From NCBI GenBank assembly GCA_035711465.1, contig DASTCC010000080.1, positions 1 through 32,348 of the forward strand: a DNA stretch of 32,348 nucleotides, in the 5' to 3' direction. This document shows positions 23,193 to 30,662 of the stretch, in pieces (position 1 is the first letter of the stretch; every line of letters begins with the position of its first letter). This DNA is from DASTCC01 sp035711465. Its GTDB lineage: Bacteria > Acidobacteriota > Vicinamibacteria > Vicinamibacterales > SCN-69-37. The notes under the pieces are model-generated. The model was not told the origin of the DNA and searched no databases. It saw nothing but the letters and a program-made list of their open reading frames with translations. The position numbers were made by a program, and so were the translations under genes.

Positions 23193-23221
23193 TTGACAGC
23201 TTAGGAGAGCGACCGTAAGCT
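23193..23221 (+). promoter_or_regulatory. PadR-operon promoter with overlapping inverted repeat
   Basis: TTGACA (23193-23198), a 17-bp spacer, and TAAGCT (23216-23221), then 6 nt to the ATG at 23228, which again suggests a leaderless transcript. An inverted repeat AGCTTA (23198-23203) and TAAGCT (23216-23221) spans the spacer with 12 bp between arms, so a bound regulator would cover the promoter. PadR proteins are commonly autorepressors; this site is a good candidate. Confidence 0.6.
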
Positions 23222-23227
23222 AGGCGG

Positions 23228-23572
23228 ATGGCGGCGGACTCGACCGCGCTCCTTCCCGGCACGCTCGACATGCTGATCCTGAAAGCCGTGTCGCTCGGCG
23301 AGCTCCACGGGTACGGCGTGCTGCTGCGCATCCAGCACATCACCCGCGGCGCGCTCACCATCGAACAGGGCGCGGTCTACCCGGCGCTCCATCGCCTCGT
23401 CCGGCAGCAGCTGCTCGAGACGCACTGGGGCACCTCCGACAATAACCGGCGCGCGAAGTTCTATCGCCTTACCGTCAAGGGCCGCGGCCGGCTCCGCGCC
23501 GAGACCCACGACTGGAATCGCATCGTCGCCGCGATGACCGCGGCGATGGCCGTCCGCCCCGAGGAAGTCTGA
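23228..23572 (+). CDS. PadR family transcriptional regulator
   Basis: 114 residues, the short (PadR-s1-like) type with a winged helix and one dimerisation helix. Motifs: LPGTLDMLILKAVSLGELHGYGV (~9-31), then GAVYPALHRLVRQQLLE in the recognition region (~48-64), and RRAKFYRLTVKGR in the wing (~74-86). Such regulators sit ahead of large MacB-like permeases throughout Acidobacteria and are thought to repress them. The permease starts 37 bp downstream with its own ribosome site, so the two form an operon. The start ATG has only AGGCGG directly against it, and a well-spaced promoter places transcription start at the ATG. Confidence 0.93.
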   Translation: MAADSTALLPGTLDMLILKAVSLGELHGYGVLLRIQHITRGALTIEQGAVYPALHRLVRQQLLETHWGTSDNNRRAKFYRLTVKGRGRLRAETHDWNRIVAAMTAAMAVRPEEV

Positions 23573-23609
23573 TCCCGGCGCCCGGGCGAGCGCCATCGAT
23601 GGAGCACCC

Positions 23610-26354
23610 ATGGCAAACGGCGATCGCCCCGATCGGCACGACGAGCTCGACGACGAGATCCTGTCGCATCTCGAGATGCGCACGGACGACCTCATCCGGC
23701 AGGGGCTGACGCCGGCAGAGGCGCGCCGCCGGGCCCGGCTCGAGTTCGGCGGCGTCGAGGGCTACAAGGCCGAAGCGCGCGATGCGACGCGCGGGTCGAT
23801 GGGACAGCTCGCCGAACAGCTGCGGACCGACCTCCGGGTCGCGGGTCGACGATTGCTCCGGTCGCCGCTATTCGTGCTGTTTGCCGCGATCTCGATTGCC
23901 GTCGGCGTCGCCATCACCGCGACGGTCTACGCGATTCTCCAGGACACGGTCTGGCGTCCGGTCGCCGTCGACCAGCCCGAGACGCTGATCGTGCTCAGCT
24001 CGGACGACGTCGGGTTCACGCGGTGGCGCGGGGCCATTTCGCGGGCGGACTTCGAGATCTACGCGACGACTCAGCAGTCCTTCGCGTCGCTGGCGTTCGC
24101 AGCGCCGCTGTCGGCGCCCCTGGCGCTCTCCGATGCCCAGGACGCCGCGCTCCTCACGGCCGTGAGCGGCTCGTACTTCAGCGCGCTCGGCATCGCTCCC
24201 GCGCTCGGTCGTCTGATCGGGCCGGCCGACGACGCGCCAGGCGCGCCACCGGTGATCGTCATCAACCACCGTGCCTGGCGGCGCGCGTTTCAGTCCGATC
24301 CCTCCGTCGTCGGCCGCGCCGTTCGGATCGGCGACCTGACCGCGACGGTGATCGGGGTGACCGCCGACGGATTCAGCGATCTCGATCTCGGCGGTCCGAG
24401 CCGCGCCCGCGGCTGGGTGCCGGCCTCGGTCGGATCGACGGTCACTCGACTGGCGGCTGACCGCGTCAGCGATCGCCCCGTGCTCACCGTGCTGGGCCGC
24501 CTCGGGCCGGGCGTCAGCATCGCTGAGGCCTCGGCCGAAGCCCGGGCGATCTCGGAGAATCTCGATCGTCAGACTCCGCTCCCGGCCGGCGCCAACGCGA
24601 CGCCACGGCTGCGGCGCTGGTCGACGCAGTCGATGGCCGCCGCCACCGAGCAGCCCGCGGCCCTGTCGCTCACCGCCGGCGCGCTCGTCGGCATCGCCGG
24701 CCTCGTCCTCGTCGTGGCCTGCACCAACATCGCCAATCTTTCTCTGGCGCGGGGCACGCTCCGCCGACATGAACTGGCGATTCGCCGGGCGCTCGGCGCC
24801 TCGCGGGGCCGGCTGATCCGGGAGCTGGTCGTCGAGAGCGGACTGGTCGCGCTGCTCGGCGCCGCACTCTCCATTGTCTTTCTCCGCCTCTTGCTCGTGC
24901 TGGTCAGCGTCGAGCTGCCGGTCGTCAATCAGAACGTGCTCGCGCTCGAGCCGAAGCTCTCGGTGCCGGTGCTGATGTTCTGCGCTGCGTCCGTGCTGCT
25001 CGCGCTCATCGTCTTCGGACTGCAGCCGGCGCTGCGGCTGACCACCGGGCTCGAGCGCGCCGATCTGGCGGGCGGTTCGCCGACGCTCGTGCCCGCGTCG
25101 CGCGGCGCCCTGTGGCTGATCCGCTCGCAGGTCGGGATCGCGTTCGCCTTCATGCTCCTGGCGGCGATGGCCGTGCAGATCGTACTTGCGCTGTCGCGCA
25201 ATACCTCCGGCATCGACCTCGATCGTCTTGCGGTGGGAACGGTCGTCGCTGTCGGACCGCGATGGCCGGAGCCGGCCGCGCGCGACGCTATCGATCGGAT
25301 CGTCGATCGACTGAGGAGTCATCCGGGGATCGAGAATGTCGCGGCGGCGACCGGCATGCCGTTCGGCATGAGCACGACGCCGTACGCAGAGATCGGCGTC
25401 CCAGGCACGTCGACGCCGGTCCACACTACGGCGCTGCTGGCGTCGACGCCGGCACTCTTCGAGACGCTGGGCATTCCGATCGAAAACGGGCGCGCCTTCG
25501 ACGCCCGCGATCGCGCCGAGTCGGCGCCCGTCGCGGTCGTCAGCGCCTCGACCGCGACGGAGCTGTTCGGGACGACCGACGTCGTCGGCCGTGAGATCGA
25601 CCTCGAGACGCAGCAGGCGATCGCGATCCGCCGTGCGGCCTCCTCTGCGCCGGGAAGCCGGCCAACGGTGGTGGTTCGCAGCGAGGCTCCCGCAGCGGCG
25701 GCGCCAGCCGGGCGGCCCGTGACGATCGTCGGCGTCGCTCGCGACACTGACGTGCAGTCGCGGATGTCACGACGCTCGATGCTCGTCTACGTGCCGTTCA
25801 CGCAGCATTTCAGCCCCGGGATCACCATCGCCGTTCGCACCCGGGAGCCCGAGCAGGGCGTCCGCGCTCTGCGGACGGCTGTCGCCGGCGAATCTCCCGA
25901 TCTGACGTTGCACGGCGCCGGTCCCGCCGGCCCGATGCTGGCACCGGTCCTGGCGCTCACGCGGGTCGCCGCCGGCGTCGCGATCGTGCTCGGATCGATC
26001 ACGCTCGTGCTGGCGATGGTCGGCCTCCATGGCGTGATGTCCTACGTGCTCGCCAGCCGGACGCGCGAGATGGGCCTGCGCCTCGCGCTTGGCGCCACCG
26101 CGCGACAGCTCGCGCGCCTGACATTGGCACAGGGCCTGAGGCCGGTCGTGCACGGCGTCATCATCGGCGTCGTCGTCGGCACGCTCGCGCGACTGGCAAT
26201 CGCGCGCATGTCGCGCGGCGCCGTGTCCACCGTGGATGTCCCGGCCATCCTCGTCGTGTCTGCGTTCTTCCTGGCCGCCGCGTGGCTGGCATCGGCGCGC
26301 CCGGTGCGCCGTGCCTCCCGCGTCGATCCGAATGTCGTGTTGAAGGAGCTCTGA
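23610..26354 (+). CDS. MacB/FtsX-type ABC permease (ADOP family) of the PadR operon
   Basis: 914 residues; GGAG lies 5 nt before the ATG. The N-terminal prefix (~1-60) is a helical segment with DDEILSHLEMRTDDLIRQGLTPAEARRRARLEFGG, the hallmark of the PadR-linked permeases. A membrane helix at ~88-110 is followed by a periplasmic MacB-like domain (~112-350), an FtsX core of three helices (~365-490, with LVVACTNIANLSLARG and RRALGASRGRLIRE), a further helix near 515-535, a second periplasmic domain (~540-780) and a final core with REMGLRLALGATARQLARLTLAQG (~823-846), ending DPNVVLKEL. No ATPase gene adjoins it. Likely role: half of an export or mechanotransmission complex with unknown substrate, controlled by the PadR regulator. 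An Ala/Pro-rich insertion occurs near 680-710. Confidence 0.92.
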   Translation: MANGDRPDRHDELDDEILSHLEMRTDDLIRQGLTPAEARRRARLEFGGVEGYKAEARDATRGSMGQLAEQLRTDLRVAGRRLLRSPLFVLFAAISIAVGVAITATVYAILQDTVWRPVAVDQPETLIVLSSDDVGFTRWRGAISRADFEIYATTQQSFASLAFAAPLSAPLALSDAQDAALLTAVSGSYFSALGIAPALGRLIGPADDAPGAPPVIVINHRAWRRAFQSDPSVVGRAVRIGDLTATVIGVTADGFSDLDLGGPSRARGWVPASVGSTVTRLAADRVSDRPVLTVLGRLGPGVSIAEASAEARAISENLDRQTPLPAGANATPRLRRWSTQSMAAATEQPAALSLTAGALVGIAGLVLVVACTNIANLSLARGTLRRHELAIRRALGASRGRLIRELVVESGLVALLGAALSIVFLRLLLVLVSVELPVVNQNVLALEPKLSVPVLMFCAASVLLALIVFGLQPALRLTTGLERADLAGGSPTLVPASRGALWLIRSQVGIAFAFMLLAAMAVQIVLALSRNTSGIDLDRLAVGTVVAVGPRWPEPAARDAIDRIVDRLRSHPGIENVAAATGMPFGMSTTPYAEIGVPGTSTPVHTTALLASTPALFETLGIPIENGRAFDARDRAESAPVAVVSASTATELFGTTDVVGREIDLETQQAIAIRRAASSAPGSRPTVVVRSEAPAAAAPAGRPVTIVGVARDTDVQSRMSRRSMLVYVPFTQHFSPGITIAVRTREPEQGVRALRTAVAGESPDLTLHGAGPAGPMLAPVLALTRVAAGVAIVLGSITLVLAMVGLHGVMSYVLASRTREMGLRLALGATARQLARLTLAQGLRPVVHGVIIGVVVGTLARLAIARMSRGAVSTVDVPAILVVSAFFLAAAWLASARPVRRASRVDPNVVLKEL

Positions 26355-26356
26355 AG

Positions 26357-26586
26357 GATCGCTTCGGGATGCCGTACCGGCTGGCGAGGTCGGCCGACGG
26401 CCGGACCGCGATCGTCTGCGACCCGAAAGGCGATCGACTTCACGTCGCCGACGTCCGGGCGCGTAACGTCGTGTGGACGCTCTATGGTCTCGGCTCGCCT
26501 CGCGGCGTCAACATCAGCCCGGACGGCGGGACGCATTCGTGACGCTCGGCGTGGACGAGACGTTGGGCATCATCGATCTCGAAGCC
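26357..26586 (+). pseudogene. Frameshifted fragment of a YVTN-type beta-propeller protein
   Basis: Just past the permease stop, the frame 26357-26541 reads RLARSADGRTAIVCDPKGDR, then HVADVRARNVVWTL, then GLGSPRGVNISPDGGT, all typical beta-propeller blade text, and then hits a stop. Reading one base earlier in phase from about 26533 restores FVTLGVDETLGIIDLEA, the natural continuation of the blade. A single missing base (one G of GG in a Thr-Ala pair) explains the shift. No start, signal peptide or further blades are present, so this is a remnant of less than two blades. The permease overlaps the fragment's frame only at its very end. It may be a decay product or, less likely, contain a sequencing error. 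Confidence 0.7.
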
Positions 26587-26608
26587 ACTTGCGCTCGTGA
26601 CGCCGACC

Positions 26609-27502
26609 TCATTTCATCGCTTCGACATACGCCTGCACGGTCCGTGGCTCGACGCCGAACCGTTGCGCTGATTCGCGCCACTTGGGAAACGGCCGCGCCT
26701 GGGTTGCGGCGTAGTGGCCGAACGACATCATGCGGGCGACCGGTTCGTTGAACGGCCGGATCAGCGGCGGCAGCAGCTGCATGGCCAGCACGGGGATGTG
26801 CCGGCGCTTGCCCGGCGCGCCGAGGCGCTTCTCGACCAGCGTCGCGAGATCCCGCAGCGAGATGTCCGAGGGGCCGCCGACGTCGATCGCTTCGCCGACG
26901 ATGGCCGGCTGCTGGAGGATGCGGACCGCGAAGGTGGCGACGTCGTCGACGGCGATGTAATTCGTGACCGCCGAGCCATCGCCGAAGATCAGCGCGCCGC
27001 CGCGGGCGCGGATGCGCGGCGCGAGCACCTGATTGATCCAGGTCTCCATGAACGCCGAGGGCCGCAGGATCACGTAAGGCACGCCGCTCCTGCGGATCGC
27101 GTCCTCGATGTACCACTTGATCCGGAAGAAGTCGACGGTCTCGCCCGAGGTCACGCCGCGGAACGAGACGTACAGCAGCCGGCGGACGCGGGCGTTGCGC
27201 GCCGCGGCGCACAGGTTCTGATACGCGGTCAGATCGATCTTGCCGGGGCTGGTCGCGCCCCCGCCCATGGCGTTGTTGGCCGTCGCGACGATCTGATCGA
27301 CGTCGCGGCAGGCCTCGTTGACCTTTGCCATGTCCATCAGATCGACGGCAACCGTTTCAGCGCCGAGCTCGGCCAGCGCCGCAAGCTTCGCGGCGTTCCG
27401 GCCGAGCGCGCGCACCTGCGCGCCCGACGCGATCAGTTGCCGCGCGATCGCGCCGCCGAGCAGGCCGGTGGCGCCGACGACGAGAATGCGGGACGAAGCC
27501 AT
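26609..27502 (-). CDS. NmrA-like / atypical SDR NAD(P)-binding protein
   Basis: 297 residues. The N-terminal Rossmann motif GATGLLGG (10-17) is followed by AQVRALGRN (the second strand and the Arg that favours NADP). The active-site region has no standard Tyr-x-x-x-Lys; instead it reads FFRIKWYIEDAIRRSGVPYVILRPSAFMET (~124-153), the layout of atypical SDRs of the NmrA/TMR kind, in which YVILRPS is characteristic. The C-terminal part binds the substrate (VGGPSDISLRDLATLVEKRLG). Likely role: a nucleotide-dependent reductase or isomerase, or a redox sensor; the substrate is unknown. On the minus strand a TAGCAT lies about 25 nt upstream, without a clear -35 or ribosome site. It is convergent with the beta-propeller remnant. 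Confidence 0.88.
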   Translation of the reverse strand: MASSRILVVGATGLLGGAIARQLIASGAQVRALGRNAAKLAALAELGAETVAVDLMDMAKVNEACRDVDQIVATANNAMGGGATSPGKIDLTAYQNLCAAARNARVRRLLYVSFRGVTSGETVDFFRIKWYIEDAIRRSGVPYVILRPSAFMETWINQVLAPRIRARGGALIFGDGSAVTNYIAVDDVATFAVRILQQPAIVGEAIDVGGPSDISLRDLATLVEKRLGAPGKRRHIPVLAMQLLPPLIRPFNEPVARMMSFGHYAATQARPFPKWRESAQRFGVEPRTVQAYVEAMK

Positions 27503-27581
27503 GAGAGGTGTGGCGCCTGGACCGAGCGCATGCTAGCACGCAGGCGAGAAGACGGCTTCGATGGCGTGTGATCGGTCGAAG

Positions 27582-27641
27582 CTCGACGCCGGCGGCCGTC
27601 GTGAGCGTTGAGGTTGAGGCGACGGCCGCCGGATCGTCGAG
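27582..27641. other. Long GC-rich hairpin in a gene-free stretch
   Basis: CCGGCGGCCGTCG (27589-27601) and CGACGGCCGCCGG (27620-27632) form a perfect 13-bp inverted repeat, extended after a 2-nt bulge by CTCGACG (27582-27588) against CGTCGAG (27635-27641): 20 pairs around an 18-nt loop. It lies 190 bp downstream of the helical exported protein gene and 80 bp upstream of the SDR gene, both on the minus strand. There is no T-tract, so it may be a processing or stabilising structure more than an intrinsic terminator. The rest of 27503-27830 shows no supported gene. Confidence 0.7.
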
Positions 27642-27830
27642 TGGCCATGACCCCGAGGGGCCAAGTCTCGATTACAACCGAATCGGCAATCGACGACAGG
27701 GCAATGACAATGCCAAGCGGCGCGCAGCGAATCCCGAAAGGCTCGCGCGATCGGCCGGCGTCCGGCCACGACGCGCCGTGGCGGCCGGGATCGGACGTTC
27801 GGGCTCTCCGATCCCCGCCGCAGTGCCGCG

Positions 27831-28640
27831 CTATCTGATCCCGTATGCCTGCTGCAGCGTGTCGAGCGGCGCCCGCAGCCCGCCCCATGCGCTCAGCGTG
27901 CCCGGCATCAGCGCCGGCTGTGCGCTGAAGAACTCGCCGACCTTGCGAGCCATGTCGACGAGCTGCCGGACCTCGGCCGTTGCCGGCTTGGAGTCGCTCG
28001 CGCGCGACTTCACCGTCTTCGCCTGTCTGATCAGGTTGTCCAGGTCCTTCTTGGCGCCGTCGCGCACCGGCTTCGCCAGCGTCTTCTCCTGATCGAGCTG
28101 CTTCTTGAGCTGGTCGGCGCCCCTGGCGATCTGATCCGCGGTCAGCGCCGCTTCTGTGTCGTTGATCCGCCTGACCGGCGCGTCCGCCGGCAGCGGGAAC
28201 GAGGTGCCGTACGCGGCCGACAGCCGTCCAAGGTGCCGGGCCATCGTGTCCCACTCGCTGCCGCCCTTGATCTCGCCGGGCAGCGACTTGATGTACGTGT
28301 TGATGTCGGTGCCCTGTTTCAGCACCGTTTCGGCTTCCTTGCTCGCCGAGTAGTCCGGCGTGAACCGCTCCTTGAGCCGCTTCACGTTCTCCTGAAGGTC
28401 GTCGAGGTAGGCGCCGACGTTCACCTCGCCGCGCGGGCCGCGAAGTATCGACGCCTTGAACTTGCCGTCGAGCGCGTCCTCGAACCGATCGCGGGCGCGG
28501 TCGAGATCTTCGAGCACTTGTTTGACGTCCTTGTCCGACATCCGTTCTTCCTGAACGGCTGCAGTCACGCCGATCGCCGCCGGTGCGACCAGCAGAGCGA
28601 TCGAGAAACACCGCGCGAGCGCCTTGGGGTTGAGGGTCAT
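27831..28640 (-). CDS. Exported helical protein of unknown function
   Basis: 269 residues from the ATG at 28640, which has GGAG 7 nt upstream; an earlier in-frame ATG at 28700 lacks one and would lengthen the signal peptide without conserved sequence. The signal peptide covers ~1-28 (LARCFSIALLVAPAAIGVTA). The mature part is almost entirely charged helix with many Lys, Asp and Glu, for instance DKDVKQVLEDLDRARDRFED (~36-55) and DQIARGADQLKKQLDQEKTL (~168-187), and could form a helical bundle or coiled coil. No catalytic motif or Cys pair is visible in the mature region. I do not recognise the family. It is probably a periplasmic scaffold-like protein. Confidence 0.75.
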   Translation of the reverse strand: MTLNPKALARCFSIALLVAPAAIGVTAAVQEERMSDKDVKQVLEDLDRARDRFEDALDGKFKASILRGPRGEVNVGAYLDDLQENVKRLKERFTPDYSASKEAETVLKQGTDINTYIKSLPGEIKGGSEWDTMARHLGRLSAAYGTSFPLPADAPVRRINDTEAALTADQIARGADQLKKQLDQEKTLAKPVRDGAKKDLDNLIRQAKTVKSRASDSKPATAEVRQLVDMARKVGEFFSAQPALMPGTLSAWGGLRAPLDTLQQAYGIR

Positions 28641-28899
28641 GTGTGATCTCCAGGCCCGGACACATGACGCCCGTCCGGGGCTGCCTCGTTGCAGAGGCAA
28701 GCGCTGGACCAGTCAGCGGTCCTCGAAATGCCGTGCAAACCCGCCGGATCGACGTTGACGGCGCCGCAGGATCTCGCTGTGTTAGGAGGCGCCTCCGTGC
28801 GGCCGGACGAGTCTCCGATCGATGCGGCTGCCGCACGACATGGGGTGCGCGGCCGCGAACGATCGTGGGCCAGGCCCTGATCCGTGGCACCGGGCGTCC

Positions 28900-29083
28900 G
28901 ATGTCGCCGCCAACATGGTCCTTCGCAGCAGCGCGCCAACGTCGTGCGCGACTACTGATCCAGCCCGGCGCCAGCGCGTCGATACTCGTCGCGCGCGGCT
29001 ACGGCGACACGCGGCCGCTGGTCGGCAACGACGGAGAAGCCGATCGGTTCCGGAACCGCCGCATCGAGTTCACGGTCGCAGAC
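28900..29083 (+). pseudogene. Frameshifted remnant of an OmpA C-terminal (peptidoglycan-binding) domain
   Basis: Three successive plus frames together give the end of an OmpA-like domain: DVAANMVL (28900-28923), then SQQRANVVRDY (28923-28955), then IQPGASASILVARGYGDTRP and LVGNDGEADRFRNRRIEFTV (28958-29077). The signature residues R-x-x-x-V in the helix and ARGYG-x-x-x-P plus N-R-R-I-E-F are intact. Each frame change is explained by one missing base (a T before CGCAGC and a C in the Tyr-Leu pair). Upstream sequence carries no barrel, signal peptide or start in any frame, so the gene is dead or truncated, or the assembly has indel errors here. Confidence 0.7.
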
Positions 29084-29456
29084 CGGAGGGATCTGTCGAC
29101 AGGAAGCCGACCGAAGGGCTCGCGGGCGCCGCGCCGACCGTCCGTACTGGCGGAGGTTCCGGGCACGCGGTCTCCTGCGCCGGCGTGGGCAAGGACGCGG
29201 CAGTCACGAGCGCCGCCCAGGGGCCAGAGAGGGAGGTGACGCCGACACGCGGCGAGCCCTTCTGCCGGTATTCAATTCGCGAACCACTCCCGTCTGTCCG
29301 CGTGCGCAACGAACGCTGGGGCGACCGCGCGCCACCACGCCCGGTCGCGGTGCCCGACCACGGCGAGGCGCGGCGGCGGCCGAAAAATCTCATCGTCCCG
29401 CATGACAGTTCTTGCCCTGGTTTGTCGTTTGACGCACCATATCGGCCGGAGTGGGC
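29084..29456. other. Gene-free region before the barrel gene
   Basis: About 370 bp without a coding sequence I can support. Open frames cross it but are compositionally unlike proteins. GGAG at 29448-29451 is the ribosome site of the next gene. I see no confident promoter. The adjacent 28641-28899 is similar: it contains two small hairpins in the leader of the minus-strand gene (CCCGGAC 28655-28661 with GTCCGGG 28673-28679, and GCCTC with GAGGC around 28683-28698). Confidence 0.4.
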
Positions 29457-30662
29457 ATGCACTCGACAATCAACCACACGTGGCGGCCGTTCCTGACGGC
29501 CGCGCTGCTGGCCGTGGGTGTATCGTCGAACGCCGACGGACAGACGAGAGCCGAAGAGATTGCCGCCGAGCAGGCGAAGAAGGCGCAGGCGCTACAGCCT
29601 TACACACCGACTCGACCGGAAGCGGTCCTGTCGCGCATCGAAGGACGGTTGATGTACCCGCCCAGATTTGCCGTGACGCTGGACTCCGTCTATTCCGGCG
29701 GCGGCTTCACGCTCGGCGCGCTCTACCACGAGCCGATGGGCGATCGGGCCTTCCTGACCGGACGCGGCCTGTTGTCCATCAAGCTCTACAAACTCGCGGA
29801 GTTCGGGGTCGTCTCGCCTGGACACGCCGGGGAACGGCTCGATCTTTCCGCACGTGCGGGCTGGCGCGATGCGACGCAGGTCGGCTACTTCGGCCAGGGC
29901 AACGACACCGACAAGGACGACCGCGCCAATTACCGATTCAAGGAGACGTATCTCGAGGGCGGGTTGACGTTCCGGCCGGCCCGGTGGATGCCCCTCGACG
30001 CTCGCGTCAGCTACGAGGACTGGCAGCTCGAAAGCGGCAAGGGGTCGGCGCCTTCGATCGAGACCGTCTACACGCCCGCCACGGCGCCAGGTCTCGGCCA
30101 GAGCCCGACCTACCTGCACACTGACCTGCGGGCGGCGGTGGACTGGCGGTATCCGGGGCCGATGTATGCACGCCGCGGCGGCTTCTACGGCGTGGCCTAC
30201 AACCGCTACGACGATAGCGACGATGCGTTGTCCTTCGACCGCGTCGACGTCGAGCTGATTCAGCACGTGCCTATCTGGCGCGAGACTTGGGTCCTCTCGC
30301 TCCGCACGCGTGTGCAGTCGACGATCGGCGACGACGACGTCGTCCCGTATTTCATGCTGCCGTCGCTCGGCGGCGGGCATTCGCTGCGCGCCTACACGGC
30401 CTTCCGCTACCGCGATCGGCACAGCCTGCTGGCCTCGGCGGAGTGGCGCTGGATTCCGAACAACGTCGGTCTCGACATGGCGTTGTTCTACGACGCGGGG
30501 AAGGTCGCGAGCCGCCGCAGCGCGCTCGACTTCTCGAATCTGACCAGCAACTGGGGTATCGGCGCACGTTTTCATGGACCGCTGGCCACGGTGCTGCGCA
30601 TCGAAGCGGCCAAGGGGGGTGAGGGATGGCATCTCGTCTTCTCCACGAGCGCGCCGTTCTGA
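29457..30662 (+). CDS. Omp85/BamA-like outer membrane beta-barrel protein without POTRA domains
   Basis: 401 residues from the ATG at 29457, with GGAG 5 nt upstream; a GTG at 29451 overlaps that ribosome site and is rejected. The signal peptide covers ~1-29, ending NADGQT. A short helical linker (~30-60) replaces the POTRA domains. The barrel has alternating strands throughout; PSLGGGHSLRAYTAFRYRDR (~305-324) matches the conserved Omp85 loop-6 strand, in which the usual R-G-Y is R-A-Y. It ends HLVFSTSAPF with a terminal Phe. Roles could be transport or scaffold of the partner encoded next, whose start lies inside this gene. The overlap suggests translational coupling and a joint function. Confidence 0.83.
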   Translation: MHSTINHTWRPFLTAALLAVGVSSNADGQTRAEEIAAEQAKKAQALQPYTPTRPEAVLSRIEGRLMYPPRFAVTLDSVYSGGGFTLGALYHEPMGDRAFLTGRGLLSIKLYKLAEFGVVSPGHAGERLDLSARAGWRDATQVGYFGQGNDTDKDDRANYRFKETYLEGGLTFRPARWMPLDARVSYEDWQLESGKGSAPSIETVYTPATAPGLGQSPTYLHTDLRAAVDWRYPGPMYARRGGFYGVAYNRYDDSDDALSFDRVDVELIQHVPIWRETWVLSLRTRVQSTIGDDDVVPYFMLPSLGGGHSLRAYTAFRYRDRHSLLASAEWRWIPNNVGLDMALFYDAGKVASRRSALDFSNLTSNWGIGARFHGPLATVLRIEAAKGGEGWHLVFSTSAPF

